From positions 62,001 to 126,000 of the forward strand of contig CALODV010000014.1 of assembly GCA_942492065.1 (NCBI GenBank): a DNA stretch of 64,000 nt. The letters run 5' to 3'. A model generated the notes under the pieces. The model searched no databases. It had not been told where the DNA came from and saw only the letters and a program-made list of their open reading frames with translations. The DNA is from G963665815 sp942492065. GTDB lineage: Bacteria; Cloacimonadota; Cloacimonadia; Cloacimonadales; JAIOQZ01. A program made the translations under genes and the position numbers. Shown piece after piece: positions 17,419 to 26,333 of the stretch (the first letter of the stretch is position 1; every line of letters begins with the position of its first letter).

Positions 17419-18884
17419 AAACACTATTCTTCAACGGAAAGTTTTTTACCGGAGTAAAAGGGTATTCAGTTCGTTCTGTGCTTGTTGAAAACGGTATTAT
17501 AATTGGGTTGTTCAGTGATAAACCTGATGTTTCAGATGCACTGGAAGTAAATCTCAATGACAATTATGTTTATCCCGGATTTACTGATACTCATACACAT
17601 TCCTTTGAGGGAGGACTCTACAGTCTTTGTGCAGATACATATAATTGTACAACGTTATCAGGAGTTCTGGAGGTATTGAGTCAGGCAAATCCTGTAGGAG
17701 GAATGGTTTTCGGATGGCGTTTTGATGAGAACCGGATTTCTGAGAGAAGGTTTCCAACCCTCACAGAGATAGATAAGATATATCCTGATGTACCTGTCAT
17801 TCTCAGGAGAATTGACGGACATTCAGCAGTCATCAATTCTTGTGCAATGAAGAAAATTGATAAAGATATTGAACATGAGAACGGATTAGTCAGGAAAGAA
17901 TTTAACGATATAGCTGCTCACTGGTTCCATCGCAATATTACAGAAGAAGGAGTTATTGCAGCTTATAATAAAGCTGCAGAAATTGCTCTTAAAGGTGGAT
18001 TTACATGTATTCATACAATGGCAGGAGATGCTGTTTCTGATTTGATGACTTACCCGGTCCTGAAAAGGAATCTCAGTAAATTTCCGATTGAATTCGTTCC
18101 ATATCCTCAGATGTTTGACATTGATAAAGCAGAAGATTACGAGTCCGGACGAATCGGTGGCTGTATTCTGGCAGACGGTTCTTTTGGTTCCTTCACAGCA
18201 GCATTGAATAACCCTTATGCTGATAGTGATACAAAAGGCATTCTGTATCAGACAGATGATTTCTGGAATAACTTTGTTGCTGAAGCACATGAGCGAAATA
18301 TGCAAGTAGCAGTTCATGCCATAGGGGACAGGGCGACTAACCAGATTATTAATGCTGTAGAAAAAGCTCAGCTAAAGAATGAGAAGGATTTAAGGCATGA
18401 GCTTATCCATAACGAGCTTATCACCGATCATAATATCGACAGAATGAAAAAGCTGGGTATGAGCGCAGTGATGCAGCCTATGTTCGATAGATTGTGGGGG
18501 GGGAAGAATCAGTTTTATTCCCGAGTTCTTGGGGTTGACAGAGCTTGGAAAACGAACAGGTTCAAGACTATATATGATAAAGGTATTCTGCTTACGGGTG
18601 GTTCAGACTGGTACATTACCGAACTGGATATTCTCAAGCAATTGTATGCTGTAACACATACTCATAATCCTCAACAAAGTTTAACTGGTATGGAAGCCAT
18701 CAAAATATATACTGAGAATGCTGCAGAATTGAGCTTCGACGAAGATAACAAAGGTCGAATTGCGACAGGTTTTCCTGCAGATTTTACTGTTTCAGACTCT
18801 GATTTACTGGATGTTGATAGAATCGAATCTGCAAAAATTACTGGTGTTTACCGCTCAGGATTACTTAAATATCATGCTGAATAA
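17415..18884 (+). CDS. YtcJ-type amidohydrolase
   Basis: Metal-dependent hydrolase of 489 residues of the amidohydrolase_3 (YtcJ) group. The N-terminal beta-sandwich segment leads into YPGFTDTHTHSFEGG with the metal-binding His60 and His62. Further family motifs are RIDGHSAVINS, VHAIGDRATNQI and GGSDWYITELDIL, the last carrying the catalytic Asp. Members hydrolyse C-N bonds in varied substrates, so the substrate here is unknown. It overlaps maf by 4 bp (ATGA) and the next gene by 11 bp, so the genes are probably co-translated. Confidence 0.88.
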   Translation: MKTLFFNGKFFTGVKGYSVRSVLVENGIIIGLFSDKPDVSDALEVNLNDNYVYPGFTDTHTHSFEGGLYSLCADTYNCTTLSGVLEVLSQANPVGGMVFGWRFDENRISERRFPTLTEIDKIYPDVPVILRRIDGHSAVINSCAMKKIDKDIEHENGLVRKEFNDIAAHWFHRNITEEGVIAAYNKAAEIALKGGFTCIHTMAGDAVSDLMTYPVLKRNLSKFPIEFVPYPQMFDIDKAEDYESGRIGGCILADGSFGSFTAALNNPYADSDTKGILYQTDDFWNNFVAEAHERNMQVAVHAIGDRATNQIINAVEKAQLKNEKDLRHELIHNELITDHNIDRMKKLGMSAVMQPMFDRLWGGKNQFYSRVLGVDRAWKTNRFKTIYDKGILLTGGSDWYITELDILKQLYAVTHTHNPQQSLTGMEAIKIYTENAAELSFDEDNKGRIATGFPADFTVSDSDLLDVDRIESAKITGVYRSGLLKYHAE

Positions 18885-19413
18885 ACGCATTGTAGAAATG
18901 CTGACTGAAGAGTACAAAAGATATCCTCAGGCACAATTTATTGACTTTTTCAAAATTATTTTTCAGGCCTGCTATGGTCCCGGACATGCAATCAATGATA
19001 TTGATGCAGCACGAGACTACTATCTTAATGAGTTTAATTCTGTTCGCACAGATTCGGAAAAAAAGGAGTGTTTAATTCATGACCTGAGTTATCCAAATGG
19101 ATTTTACCGAGTGCATTTAACGGCAGTAGAAAAGGGACTGGTTGGAAAAGATGAATTATTCAATGGATTTGTTCAAAGTTCCTGTATAATTTGCGATACC
19201 TGCAGATTTGTTCAATTATGGGATGAAGCAGATGCCTTCATTACACGGGAAATGGGCATAGATAAGGATGATAAATCTCTTATTGCTATAAGTACTTTTT
19301 TCTCAGATGGTAGATTCCCTAGTCATTCAAGCATTTACAGAGCAATCTATTCTCCTCACTACAGACTGATACATAAAAAATTCATTCCGGAAAAGCTACT
19401 TAAAAAATTATAG
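18874..19413 (+). CDS. Conserved protein of unknown function (YGPGH motif)
   Basis: The product is 179 residues from the ATG at 18874, which overlaps the preceding amidohydrolase gene by 11 bp. It has no signal peptide or TM helix. Notable blocks are QACYGPGHAINDIDAA, FYRVHLTAVEKG and SSIYRAIYSPHYRLIHK, with several invariant-looking His, Arg and Tyr residues and three cysteines (CIICDTC). I believe similar sequences occur as uncharacterised proteins in spirochaetes and Bacteroidota, but I cannot name the family. An enzyme acting with the amidohydrolase is possible but only inferred. Its end overlaps the convergent trmFO gene by 6 bp. Confidence 0.75.
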   Translation: MLNKRIVEMLTEEYKRYPQAQFIDFFKIIFQACYGPGHAINDIDAARDYYLNEFNSVRTDSEKKECLIHDLSYPNGFYRVHLTAVEKGLVGKDELFNGFVQSSCIICDTCRFVQLWDEADAFITREMGIDKDDKSLIAISTFFSDGRFPSHSSIYRAIYSPHYRLIHKKFIPEKLLKKL

Positions 19414-20745
19414 ACTTCCTTCAAGAAATATCTTCAAATCCTCTATTGATCGCTCAGCCATTTTTGTTTTCTTCAGTTTTTTGTCCCTGATTCTTTCCGG
19501 TAAGGTTGGTAAAAGTCCAAAGTTTGCATTCATTGGCTGGAAGTTCTTAGATTCAGTTATCAGGTGTCTCCATAATTGACCGCTGATAGTTGTCTCAGGA
19601 AGAATTGACAATTCATTGGATATGGTGAGAGCTGTAAGCATTCCACTCATAATGGATTCGATATATCCTTCTACTCCGGCGAGTTGTCCGGCAATATAGA
19701 GTTCAGAACTATTTTTAAAAGAAAAATCACTATTAATCAATTCCGGAGAATTTATGTATGAATTTCTGTGGATTGAGCCATAGCGAACAATTTCAGCATT
19801 TTCAAGTCCCGGTATCATACGAACTACTTCTTTCTGGGATTTCTGCTTCATCATTGTCTGGCAGCCAACCAGATTATAAGATGTCATCTCGTTGCTTTCT
19901 GCTCTAAGCTGGATAACTGCATATGGTCTCTTATCTGTTTCAGGTAAGTTCAGACCAACTGGCCGCATTACACCATAACGAAGAGTATCAATGTTTCTTC
20001 TGGCAAGTTCTTCTATTGGTATGCAGCTTTCATAGTACCGAAAATCTATGTTTTTGAAGAAATCATTTTCGAATTCTTTGCTCTTGTATTTTTCACTTTC
20101 TCTGAGTGCATTAACGAAATCCTCGTACTGCTCTTTAGTAAACGGGCAGTTTATATAATCTGATTCTCCTTTATCATATCTGGATTTACTGTAGCAGATA
20201 TCCATATTTATAGAATCCGCAGAAACGATCGGAGCAATTGCATCGAAGAAATACAGCTGGTTTTCACCAATGACTTCCATAAGGCTCGCTGTGATGGAAT
20301 CTGAGGAAAGTGGTCCTGTTGCCAGAATGCACTTAGTTTCCGGCAGCGATTTTACTTCTTCCCGAATCAGGTTTATTGAAGGATGAGCTTCTATTGCTGA
20401 AGTAACAGCATCAGCGAACATATCACGGTCTACAGCAAGAGCATTTCCGGCCGGAACAGAGCAAGACTCAGCAATTGGCAGAAGTCTACATCCAAGTAAC
20501 CGCATTTCTTGTTTTAGAAGTCCGGATGCTGTGCTGATAAGCATTGACTTAAGTGAGTTGCTGCAGACAATCTCTGCGAGTTTATCTGTACTGTGAGCCG
20601 GGGTTTTAGTGCCTGGTCTCATTTCATATAGATTCACTTTCCAGCCTCTGTCGGCTAGTTGAAGAGCAGCCTCAGTTCCTGCGAGACCTGCACCTATTAC
20701 ACAGATTTCTCTGCTGTTGCTTTGCTTTTGCTGAATATCTTTCAT
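19408..20745 (-). CDS. trmFO: tRNA (uracil-54-C5)-methyltransferase, folate/FAD-dependent TrmFO
   Basis: The product is 445 residues from the ATG at 20745, which has GGAG 10 bp upstream; an ATG at 20781 would add 12 residues without a site. It carries the N-terminal dinucleotide-binding motif VIGAGLAGTEAALQLADRGW and the TrmFO block MRPGTKTPAHSTDKLAEIVCSNSLKS, plus GQLAGVEGYIES near the C-terminus. TrmFO makes ribothymidine at position 54 of tRNA using methylene-tetrahydrofolate and FADH2. It is related to MnmG but shorter; mnmG itself is at 23.9 kb. Confidence 0.96.
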   Translation of the reverse strand: MKDIQQKQSNSREICVIGAGLAGTEAALQLADRGWKVNLYEMRPGTKTPAHSTDKLAEIVCSNSLKSMLISTASGLLKQEMRLLGCRLLPIAESCSVPAGNALAVDRDMFADAVTSAIEAHPSINLIREEVKSLPETKCILATGPLSSDSITASLMEVIGENQLYFFDAIAPIVSADSINMDICYSKSRYDKGESDYINCPFTKEQYEDFVNALRESEKYKSKEFENDFFKNIDFRYYESCIPIEELARRNIDTLRYGVMRPVGLNLPETDKRPYAVIQLRAESNEMTSYNLVGCQTMMKQKSQKEVVRMIPGLENAEIVRYGSIHRNSYINSPELINSDFSFKNSSELYIAGQLAGVEGYIESIMSGMLTALTISNELSILPETTISGQLWRHLITESKNFQPMNANFGLLPTLPERIRDKKLKKTKMAERSIEDLKIFLEGSL

Positions 20746-20766
20746 AATAATCTGACTCCATTCGGA

Positions 20767-20794
20767 TTGGATACTTGACATTTTTTAATATGAT
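20767..20794 (+). promoter_or_regulatory. Possible promoter for the asparaginase gene
   Basis: TTGGAT (20767-20772), a 16-bp spacer and TATGAT (20789-20794) lie 35 bp before the asparaginase ATG. A nearby TTGACA (20775) has no fitting -10 box. Weak support, by eye only. Confidence 0.3.
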
Positions 20795-20829
20795 AAAATC
20801 TTGTAAACAAAAAGCTGACAGGAGCTGTA

Positions 20830-21807
20830 ATGAAAAAGAAAATTCTTATAATAACAACAGGTGGAACAATCGCCATGAACTATGATGTGGATAAGGGAAT
20901 GGTACCTTCGGACGATCTTGTTGGCTTCCTTCAATCTTTTCCTCAACTGAATGATATTGCTGATATTGAAGTTTTTGAATTTTCTAATGTACCAAGTCCT
21001 TTTATGACACCGGAGACAATGTTCAAACTCGCTAAACTTGTTGATCTTAAGATAGTTGATTATGATGGTGTAGTTATTACTCATGGAACTGATACTCTTG
21101 AAGAAACTTCTTATATGCTGGATCTTGTGCTTACAACAAGAAAGCCGGTGATTATTACAGCTGCAATGAGAGCTGGGCAGGATCTTGGTCTGGATGGTCC
21201 AAGGAATATCGTCGGTGCAGTAAGAGTTGCCTGTCATCAGAATTCCTTTGATAAAGGTGTTCTGGTTGTTATGTATGATGAAATTCTCCCTGCCAGAGAT
21301 GTTGTTAAAACGGATACCGGAAAGCTGGATTCCTTTGAATGTGTTGACTATGGAATTCTTGGTATTGTGGATCCAGACAGAATTGTTTATCACCGTCAGA
21401 TGATGAAAAGAGACTCAGTCTGGACAGATAAGATTGATACTGGTGTCGATCTTATTAAAGTTGTTTCAGGAATTACAGATGACTATATTCGTACATCAAT
21501 TAGCAGAAAAGTAAAGGCTATTGTGATAGAAGCATTTGGACGGGGAAATGTTCCTCCCGGGTTAGTACCGGCAATAAAGGATGCAATAAAAGAAGGTATA
21601 ATGGTTGTTATTGTATCTAAAGCGCACTCCGGTCGTGTTCTTCCCGAGTATGGTTATGAAGGTGGTGGACGTTCCCTGATGGATATTGGGGCAATAATGG
21701 GGGGAGATATGAGAGGGCATAAAGCCAGAATAAAGTTAATGACTTTGTTAGGTAAGTACGAAGATACGAGTGTTGTTAAAAAGTTTTTCGTGAATTCTCT
21801 GTCTTAA
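20830..21807 (+). CDS. Type I-like L-asparaginase
   Basis: Asparaginase/glutaminase-family protein of 325 residues. The first catalytic block is IITTGGTIAMNYD (Thr13 as nucleophile) and the second is HGTDTLEETSYML (Thr87-Asp88). No signal peptide is visible, so the enzyme is probably cytoplasmic like E. coli AnsA, converting asparagine to aspartate and ammonia. The C-terminal KAHSGRVLPEYGYEGGGRSL segment is typical of the family. An AGGAG site lies 6 bp before the ATG. It is divergent from trmFO. Relaxed specificity (for example for glutamine) cannot be excluded. Confidence 0.92.
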   Translation: MKKKILIITTGGTIAMNYDVDKGMVPSDDLVGFLQSFPQLNDIADIEVFEFSNVPSPFMTPETMFKLAKLVDLKIVDYDGVVITHGTDTLEETSYMLDLVLTTRKPVIITAAMRAGQDLGLDGPRNIVGAVRVACHQNSFDKGVLVVMYDEILPARDVVKTDTGKLDSFECVDYGILGIVDPDRIVYHRQMMKRDSVWTDKIDTGVDLIKVVSGITDDYIRTSISRKVKAIVIEAFGRGNVPPGLVPAIKDAIKEGIMVVIVSKAHSGRVLPEYGYEGGGRSLMDIGAIMGGDMRGHKARIKLMTLLGKYEDTSVVKKFFVNSLS

Positions 21808-21948
21808 TAGTTACACAGTATAAGAGTTAATGCTTTTTTGCTGATTAGTCTTTATTATTCTTCTTAATATAAATAAAAATTTTCTTGTAGACAATTATTG
21901 ATAAATATGTTCTGTTTGTCGCAATTAACTAAATCACAAGGAGGAAAA

Positions 21949-22368
21949 ATGAAGTTTTCGGCAATCTTACTATTCGCTATTTCAATTCTCTTATTAACCG
22001 GTTGTGGTCCTAAAGAGTTCGTTGGTGAAACAATTGAGCATAGTCTGGCTAAGGATAGAGCATTTAACTTGATTAAAGACTGGTGCGAAGTTAATAACTC
22101 GGAACAACTGGGGAGAGAAATTAAAATCACTGAATCTGAAGTAGGAAAAGGTACACTTAAAGCTGAGTTTAAATATATTTATCAGACTGCTGCAGAAAAA
22201 GTTACGGTTTATTTTTACATGTCCGTAAAGGTAAAAGAAGATACTGTTGAGATTTCAATGAGTATGCCTAAAAGAAAATCTAACAGAGGAATTCCTGATC
22301 AGCTAATAACTGAGATTGAAGATGCAATTTCCAGAGTTCCCACACATATAGGTTCAGCGCTGAACTAG
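21949..22368 (+). CDS. Small lipoprotein of unknown function
   Basis: The product is 139 residues from the ATG at 21949, preceded by a strong AAGGAGG site. The signal peptide ends in a clear lipobox LLTGC (Cys17), so the mature protein should be membrane-anchored. The rest is a compact alternating beta pattern (GTLKAEFKYIYQTAAEKVTVYF, then VEISMSMPKRKS) with no family I can name. It has its own terminator downstream and is not in an obvious operon. Confidence 0.8.
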   Translation: MKFSAILLFAISILLLTGCGPKEFVGETIEHSLAKDRAFNLIKDWCEVNNSEQLGREIKITESEVGKGTLKAEFKYIYQTAAEKVTVYFYMSVKVKEDTVEISMSMPKRKSNRGIPDQLITEIEDAISRVPTHIGSALN

Positions 22369-22393
22369 TTGAATATTTCGGATAATTTTTTAC

Positions 22394-22422
22394 AACCTGT
22401 CGTAAACTCGGCAGGTTTTTTA
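22394..22422 (+). terminator. Rho-independent terminator after the small lipoprotein
   Basis: A 9-bp stem AACCTGTCG / CGGCAGGTT with one G-U pair and a 6-nt loop, followed by a T-rich run (TTTTTATTTT). Confidence 0.85.
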
Positions 22423-22457
22423 TTTTGTCAATGTGAGTTGATTGCATATAGATAAAC

Positions 22458-22487
22458 AAAAGGCTGTGACATTGCCCACAGCCTTTT
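22458..22487 (-). terminator. Rho-independent terminator for the LPP20-like gene
   Basis: A perfect 11-bp stem AAAAGGCTGTG / CACAGCCTTTT with an 8-nt loop. On the minus strand it ends in TTTTGTTTAT. It lies 27 bp beyond the stop of the minus-strand lipoprotein gene. Confidence 0.8.
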
Positions 22488-22513
22488 GAAAAATATTCAG
22501 GATTATATGTTAA

Positions 22514-23122
22514 CTAAAATCCGGATGTGTCGAGTTCTTTAATTTTTTCAAGAGCACGGTCTAACTGAACTTTATCTTTTTCGTTATCTGTGAGTTCTTT
22601 CTGTTTTTTTACCATGTTTTCCATAACTTGTTTTGTGTAGTTTCTGTCTACCAGATACTGGCAATAAGCAACGTAGTAGTAGCTGACTTTATCATTATCC
22701 ATTTTTTTGTATTTCTGTAAATGGTATTCTTTAACGTTTCCCACTGTGATCCCTGCAGCTTCGATTCTGCTCAGTTCATCTCTTACAACAGCGGGAGAAA
22801 GAATGTTATCGCTCATGTTTACGGAAGATACAACTTCATTGACTTTACTTTTTACGTAAACACCAAGTGCTTCAACAGCTTGTTTGTAAGCATCTCTTCT
22901 GGCGTCAGATCTTGCATCCTGTTCCATACTGAATTGTCTGGAAACGCCTATAAATGCTTTCTCTTTTTTTGTGGAAGCTTTTTCCGGTTCATCTACCCAT
23001 TTGGGATTTTTATTCCCGGAAATAAGTTCGTCACTGCCATGAACAGCTTTATTGCTACTACAGCCAATCATTAAAGATGCTGCAATAGCAATCATTACAA
23101 AATATATTAAAAACTTTTTCAT
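22514..23122 (-). CDS. LPP20-like lipoprotein
   Basis: The product is 202 residues from the ATG at 23122, which has GGAGGAAACT directly upstream; an ATG four codons earlier consists of that ribosome-binding site and is unlikely. The signal peptide ends SLMIGC (lipobox). The mature part begins with a PKWVDEPEKAS segment and FIGVSR, followed by ARSDARRDAYKQAVEALGVYV, which is the LPP20 family pattern found in envelope lipoproteins. Function is unknown; family members are outer-membrane or periplasm-facing. It is followed by a strong terminator and separated from kdsB by about 83 bp. Confidence 0.82.
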   Translation of the reverse strand: MKKFLIYFVMIAIAASLMIGCSSNKAVHGSDELISGNKNPKWVDEPEKASTKKEKAFIGVSRQFSMEQDARSDARRDAYKQAVEALGVYVKSKVNEVVSSVNMSDNILSPAVVRDELSRIEAAGITVGNVKEYHLQKYKKMDNDKVSYYYVAYCQYLVDRNYTKQVMENMVKKQKELTDNEKDKVQLDRALEKIKELDTSGF

Positions 23123-23205
23123 AGTTTCCTCCAATTCTTATTTATGCATAATCAATGCCATAATGACACTATTTTCTTATTATATAATACAGGTTCAAGA
23201 GTTAC

Positions 23206-23925
23206 TTAGGCAAATAGTTTTTCTGCATTTACCAGATCTTCAGGTGTATCAATTCCAAAACCTCTGTACTCAGATTTGATCATTCTTATCTTATAACCGT
23301 TGCTGAGAAACCTCAGCTGTTCCAATTTCTCTATTAACTCCAACTGAGACTGTGGGAATGAAATGAATGCGTTCAAGGCTTCAATCGTATAACCGTATAC
23401 TCCAATATGCTTCCAGTATTCAACATCATTGATTTTGTCTCTGTTGTACGGGATAGGTGAACGGGAGAAGTAAAGAGCGTTATCATAGTCATCAGTTACA
23501 ACTTTTACTATGTTAGGGTTGAAAATCTCTTCTTCTTTTTTAATCACATGCATTAAAGATGCAATCTGAACAGATTCTTTTCTGAAGCACTCTACGAGCT
23601 TTCTGAGAGGATCAATATTTATAAAAGGTTCGTCTCCCTGTACATTAATTATGACATCAGCATCTAAACTTGAACTTGCTTCATGGATTCGGTCGGTTCC
23701 ACTCTGATGAGAAGAAGAAGTCATTATGACATTTCCGCCTGCTTTCACAACTGTGTCCTTGATTCTGTCATCATCTGTGGCAACAGCAACAAAATCAAAT
23801 AATCCTGTTTGCATTACTGATTCATATACATGAATAATAATCGGTTTGTTGTTCAGGAGGGCCAGCGGTTTTCCGGGGAATCTCTGAGATTGGTATCTTG
23901 CCGGTATTATTGCTGCAATTTTCAT
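23206..23925 (-). CDS. kdsB: 3-deoxy-manno-octulosonate cytidylyltransferase
   Basis: Full-length KdsB of 239 residues with the nucleotidyltransferase start IIPARYQSQRFPGKPL, VATDDDRI, INVQGDEPFI and the Kdo-specific YFSRSPIPYNR and HIGVYGY blocks. It activates Kdo as CMP-Kdo for the LPS inner core, so the organism makes Kdo-containing LPS. The gene overlaps mnmG by one base (TAATG), with GGAGG inside the mnmG end, so the two are translationally coupled. Confidence 0.97.
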   Translation of the reverse strand: MKIAAIIPARYQSQRFPGKPLALLNNKPIIIHVYESVMQTGLFDFVAVATDDDRIKDTVVKAGGNVIMTSSSHQSGTDRIHEASSSLDADVIINVQGDEPFINIDPLRKLVECFRKESVQIASLMHVIKKEEEIFNPNIVKVVTDDYDNALYFSRSPIPYNRDKINDVEYWKHIGVYGYTIEALNAFISFPQSQLELIEKLEQLRFLSNGYKIRMIKSEYRGFGIDTPEDLVNAEKLFA

Positions 23926-25772
23926 TATTTGTCCTCCATAGCGGTTGTTTGTAATTTTTTCAGATAAACGATCAGAGCATTGACATCTGTTCTGTTAACT
24001 CCAGAAATACGTGCAGCCTGACCAATTGATTCAGGTTGTATTTTCTTCAGCTTTTCACGGGCTTCCCAGGCTATGGTTTCAATAGACATGAAATCTATGT
24101 TTTCAGGTAGTTTTTGATGTTCCATTGAGTCGAATCTTTGAATATCAGAAAGCTGTCTTTTCAGATATCCCTCATATTTACATTCAATCTCAATCTTATT
24201 TCTTATCTGTGATGTTACATCGGGCTTGAGACTATATCCGAATTTCTGCAGATTCGAAAAATTGACTTCATTGCGTTTTAACAATGTATAGTATTTTATG
24301 GGTTCACGGGTAAGATCATTTGGCAGGCAATTAGCTTTTTTCAGGAAATTGATTTCGCGTTCCTTAACTTCCAGCATTTTATTGTATCTCTGCCATCTGA
24401 TATCTGACACAAGCCCCAGTTTATAACCGAGAGGCATCAGTCGCTCATCTGCGTTATCCTGCCTCAGGAAAAGCCTGTATTCTGCTCTTGATGTAAATAG
24501 CCTGTATGGTTCTTCAGTGCCCTTTGTAACGAGATCATCAATGAGAACTCCCATATAAGAGTGAGAGCGTTCCAAAATAAACGGTTCTTCTCCTGATAAC
24601 GAGAGAACAGCATTAATTCCGGCAGCCAGACCTTGTGCAGCGGCTTCTTCGTAACCGGAAGTACCATTAATCTGACCTGCCAGATAAAGTCCTTTAATTT
24701 TCTTCGTTTCCAGAGTTTGTCTGATTTCAGAGGGGATAACATAATCATATTCTATTGCATAGCCATAACGGATTATTTTAGCCTTCTCAAGTGCAGGAAT
24801 GGAATTTATCATTTCTGTCTGTACAGCAGGAGGTAAACTGTTGGAAACACCATTGACGTAACATTCGTGGGTGTGAATACCTTCCGGCTCAATAAACACC
24901 TGGTGCTGGTCTTTGTCTGCAAACTTCACAATTTTGTCTTCTATAGAAGGGCAATATCTTGGACCTGTTCCGGAAATGTTACCTCCATAAAGAGAAGAAA
25001 GCCCAAGGTTGTTTCGTATGATTTCATGCGTTCTTGGAGTTGTAAATGTCAAATAACAGTCTACAAGATTTTTCAGCTCAATATCCCTGTAACAAGAGAA
25101 ACCTTCGGGATTCTCATCACCGGGCTGAAGAGTAGTTGCTGAAATATTCACTGTGTTAATATCTACTCTTGGCGGGGTTCCCGTTTTGAATCTACCAAGC
25201 CTTAAACCTATTTCTCTGAGAGATTCTGCCAATGCTCTGGATGCAGGCTCACCCGACCTTCCCCCGGAATAGTTCACATTTCCAACATGTATTTTACCGT
25301 TAAGAAACGTTCCGCTTGCAATTATTACTCGCGGTGCATAGAATTCCATTCCAAGATGAGTACTGATCCCTTTGATAGTATTTTTATCTATCAGTAGTTT
25401 TGTGGCAATCAGCTCTTTAACATCGAGGTTGTCAGTACTTTCGAGAGTTTCCCGCATTATTGCTGCATAGCCTGCTCTATCATTCTGGCTTCTCGGCGCC
25501 CAGACAGCAGGTCCTTTTTTCCTGTTCAGCATCCTGAACTGTATTCCAGATAAATCTGCAGCTCTACCTATTTCTCCACCAAGAGCATCAATTTCTCTGG
25601 CAAGATGACCTTTGGCTGGTCCACCAACTGTCGGATTACATGACATTATACCAATCTGTTCGTACTTCATTACTACAAGTAGAACAGAAGAACCCATTCT
25701 TGCTGCAGCAAGCGCAGCTTCGATTCCGGCATGACCTGCCCCTATAACAATTAAATCATATTTATTATTCAT
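23925..25772 (-). CDS. mnmG: tRNA uridine-34 carboxymethylaminomethyl modification enzyme MnmG (GidA)
   Basis: The product is 615 residues, full length. The FAD motif VIGAGHAGIEAALAAARMG is at the N-terminus, followed by MSCNPTVGGPAKGHLAREIDALGG, FLNGKIHVG, FKTGTPPRV and QINGTSGYEEAAAQGL, all MnmG hallmarks. With MnmE it modifies the wobble uridine of several tRNAs using FAD and folate. mnmE is not in this window. A GGAGT site lies upstream. In many bacteria mnmG (gidA) borders the chromosomal origin, and the upstream spacer here contains DnaA boxes. Confidence 0.98.
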   Translation of the reverse strand: MNNKYDLIVIGAGHAGIEAALAAARMGSSVLLVVMKYEQIGIMSCNPTVGGPAKGHLAREIDALGGEIGRAADLSGIQFRMLNRKKGPAVWAPRSQNDRAGYAAIMRETLESTDNLDVKELIATKLLIDKNTIKGISTHLGMEFYAPRVIIASGTFLNGKIHVGNVNYSGGRSGEPASRALAESLREIGLRLGRFKTGTPPRVDINTVNISATTLQPGDENPEGFSCYRDIELKNLVDCYLTFTTPRTHEIIRNNLGLSSLYGGNISGTGPRYCPSIEDKIVKFADKDQHQVFIEPEGIHTHECYVNGVSNSLPPAVQTEMINSIPALEKAKIIRYGYAIEYDYVIPSEIRQTLETKKIKGLYLAGQINGTSGYEEAAAQGLAAGINAVLSLSGEEPFILERSHSYMGVLIDDLVTKGTEEPYRLFTSRAEYRLFLRQDNADERLMPLGYKLGLVSDIRWQRYNKMLEVKEREINFLKKANCLPNDLTREPIKYYTLLKRNEVNFSNLQKFGYSLKPDVTSQIRNKIEIECKYEGYLKRQLSDIQRFDSMEHQKLPENIDFMSIETIAWEAREKLKKIQPESIGQAARISGVNRTDVNALIVYLKKLQTTAMEDK

Positions 25773-26154
25773 TGTCTTTTACTCCAATTTCACAAAAAAA
25801 CAATACTCACATTTGGACAAGATTTTTTTATTACTGCAAATATTAATATTGACATTGATAAGACAAATATTGCTGGGACTTATCTATGTGAACTACGTCT
25901 AATTTATTGAAAATTAGAAAGATTAAGTTCTGTTTTACGGTTATACAATAATTTCACTGGTAGCGCTCATGATGCAGGAAAGTGTATATTTATTGGCAAA
26001 TATTTTAGACTTTCAATAAACTTTTCAGTCTGAAAATGTATGCTTTCAGGATCTGTAACTATATGCAAATTAGTGGAATTTGAAGCAAAAGCACTTCAGA
26101 AAACGAGCTCTAAATGAAGTATGAAGGGTTAAAAAAATTACAAAAATTAGCATT

Positions 26155-26163
26155 TTATACACA
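26155..26163 (+). promoter_or_regulatory. DnaA box (TTATACACA)
   Basis: Perfect match to TTATNCACA within an A/T-rich stretch upstream of mnmG. Confidence 0.5.
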
Positions 26164-26244
26164 TTGTAAAAAAATATCGACAGAACTATGTAAAAAACTG
26201 TTGTATAGATAGATAGCGTGATAATTACATTTGTACAGAAATAG

Positions 26245-26264
26245 ATATCCACAAGTTATCCACA
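26245..26264 (+). promoter_or_regulatory. Tandem DnaA boxes (ATATCCACA, TTATCCACA)
   Basis: Two direct nine-base boxes separated by 2 bp, the second a perfect consensus, the first with one mismatch. The close tandem arrangement resembles DnaA loading sites at origins. Confidence 0.55.
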
Positions 26265-26333
26265 TTCATTTCTGCATGAAAATCAGTAAGTTAGTTTGAT
26301 TCCGGTAATTTCAAAGCTTCCAACAATCCACAT

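Larger units (their letters stand above)
25773..26333. other. 561-bp AT-rich non-coding region with DnaA boxes: candidate oriC
   Basis: The region holds no convincing gene. It contains two perfect DnaA-box matches (TTATNCACA), TTATACACA at 26155-26163 and TTATCCACA at 26256-26264. A near match ATATCCACA is at 26245-26253, only 2 bp from the second box, and a weaker CAATCCACA is at 26324-26332. All point the same way. Long A/T-only stretches (about 26129-26200) could serve as the unwinding element, and a TAGATAGATAG repeat lies at 26205-26215. The neighbour is mnmG, a common oriC flank. It must also hold the mnmG promoter. dnaA itself is not in the window, and gene strands do not switch cleanly here. 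Confidence 0.45.

Noticed and set aside
20785..21393. 202-codon open frame antisense to the asparaginase gene
   Set aside because: It mirrors the asparaginase coding frame, has an odd Asn/Ser/Ile-rich composition, no family motif and no ribosome-binding site.
26070..26252. 60-codon open frame on the minus strand in the mnmG upstream spacer
   Set aside because: Composed of low-complexity hydrophobic and aromatic codons expected from AT-rich DNA, with no ribosome-binding site; it overlaps a DnaA box and the A/T-rich stretch.
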